The position numbers were made by a program, and so were the translations under genes. The notes beneath the pieces were generated by a model. It was given only the letters and a program-made list of their open reading frames with translations. It did not search any database and had not been told where the DNA came from. Source: Clostridium sp. CAG:273 (GTDB lineage: Bacteria; Bacillota; Clostridia; TANB77; CAG-508). From it: a DNA stretch of 24,195 nucleotides. Location: positions 154-24,348 of the forward strand of contig FR901472.1 of assembly GCA_000438355.1 (NCBI GenBank), given 5' to 3'. Positions 23,872 through 24,195 of the stretch are shown here, in pieces (the first letter of the stretch is position 1; every line of letters begins with the position of its first letter).

Positions 23872-24195
23872 ATGTTTAATAATAAAAAAGAAGAAATATT
23901 ACAAAAATCTGCATTATTATTTAGACAAATATCTAATACTTTAGACACTAAAACAGAACATATAGATAATATTAGATATTATGAAGATTTCTTTTTTGGA
24001 GGAGCTAACCTTGAGGAAAACAATGTGTATATAGTGGAAATAAAAACTCAAAATCCGAATATAAAAGCAGATAAAAAGGAAAAGAATAGTAAGGAAGATT
24101 TAAATACTGAAACAGATTCACAAATTGGTGATAATTATGAATTAGAACTTACAACATATGAAATATATGATGAAAATCAAAATTTAATAGCGGGT
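23872..24195 (+). CDS. Unrecognised protein, N-terminal part (runs off the window)
   Basis: An open frame of 108 codons reaches the window edge without a stop. It starts MFNNKKEEILQKSALLFRQI and is acidic and polar, with a Lys/Glu/Asp-rich segment (KADKKEKNSKEDLNTETDSQ) in the middle, and no signal peptide or membrane helix. I do not recognise a domain. The base and codon use matches the neighbours, so it is likely coding. The start is uncertain: the only good ribosome binding site (23825-23832) lies 30 to 39 nt upstream of GTG 23863 and ATG 23872, with a stable hairpin between. The preceding terminator and promoter suggest a unit separate from the T4SS operon. Confidence 0.6.
   Translation, partial: MFNNKKEEILQKSALLFRQISNTLDTKTEHIDNIRYYEDFFFGGANLEENNVYIVEIKTQNPNIKADKKEKNSKEDLNTETDSQIGDNYELELTTYEIYDENQNLIAG

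Noticed and set aside
1..24195. tRNA or rRNA genes, CRISPR arrays, insertion sequences and att repeats
   Set aside because: I looked for cloverleaf-like GC-rich segments, regularly spaced repeats, transposase motifs and flanking direct repeats and found none that I can support.

Overview
The window is very AT-rich and every supported gene lies on the + strand. Together, anaerobic class III ribonucleotide reductase (nrdD/nrdG), a Spo0E-like sporulation phosphatase, bS21, a YmfF/YmfH-type M16 pair, lgt and strong AAGGAGG ribosome binding sites suggest a low-GC, anaerobic, probably spore-forming Firmicute of the Clostridia. I cannot name the species.

Layout. (1) 1-1862: the end of an ABC operon for a small organic substrate (last residues of a probable ATPase, SsuC-type permease, NMT1/SsuA-type binding protein). 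A strong terminator and a long AT-rich gap follow. (2) 2653-5524: nrdD and its radical-SAM activase nrdG, behind a TTGACA-17-TAATAT promoter. (3) 5759-5929: rpsU (56 aa) with its own consensus promoter and terminator. (4) 6368-8972: two M16 peptidase-family genes; the second, catalytic one is cut at its interdomain linker by a 16-bp tandem duplication. (5) 9159-10299: lgt and a small Spo0E-like gene. (6) 10449-23677: a chromosomal VirB-type type IV secretion (T4SS) locus. It holds three VirB2/TrbC-like pilins in tandem, a PrgI/VirB3-like protein, a membrane-anchored TraC/VirB4-N-like protein, the VirB4 ATPase, a 932-aa VirB6/TrbL-like channel protein, a bitopic protein with an NTF2-like region, a large wall hydrolase (M23 + C39-like), and a second bitopic protein with repeated NTF2-like segments. 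An unrecognised gene runs off the right edge. No relaxase, coupling protein, integrase or att site is visible, so the job of the machine is open.

The most unusual signal concerns the codon CGG. In about 7,000 codons I find CGG in frame only twice, while CGT and CGA are used normally and about 33 CGG trinucleotides lie out of frame. Both in-frame CGGs sit where a T4SS gene must shift +1 to stay open: the second pilin (11058) and the M23/C39 hydrolase (20036). Skipping the C turns each codon into a Gly codon (GGG or GGA) and joins coherent coding sequence on both sides. This fits a CGG codon with no efficient tRNA, used as a +1 recoding signal. Two one-base sequence errors or real mutations remain the main alternative.
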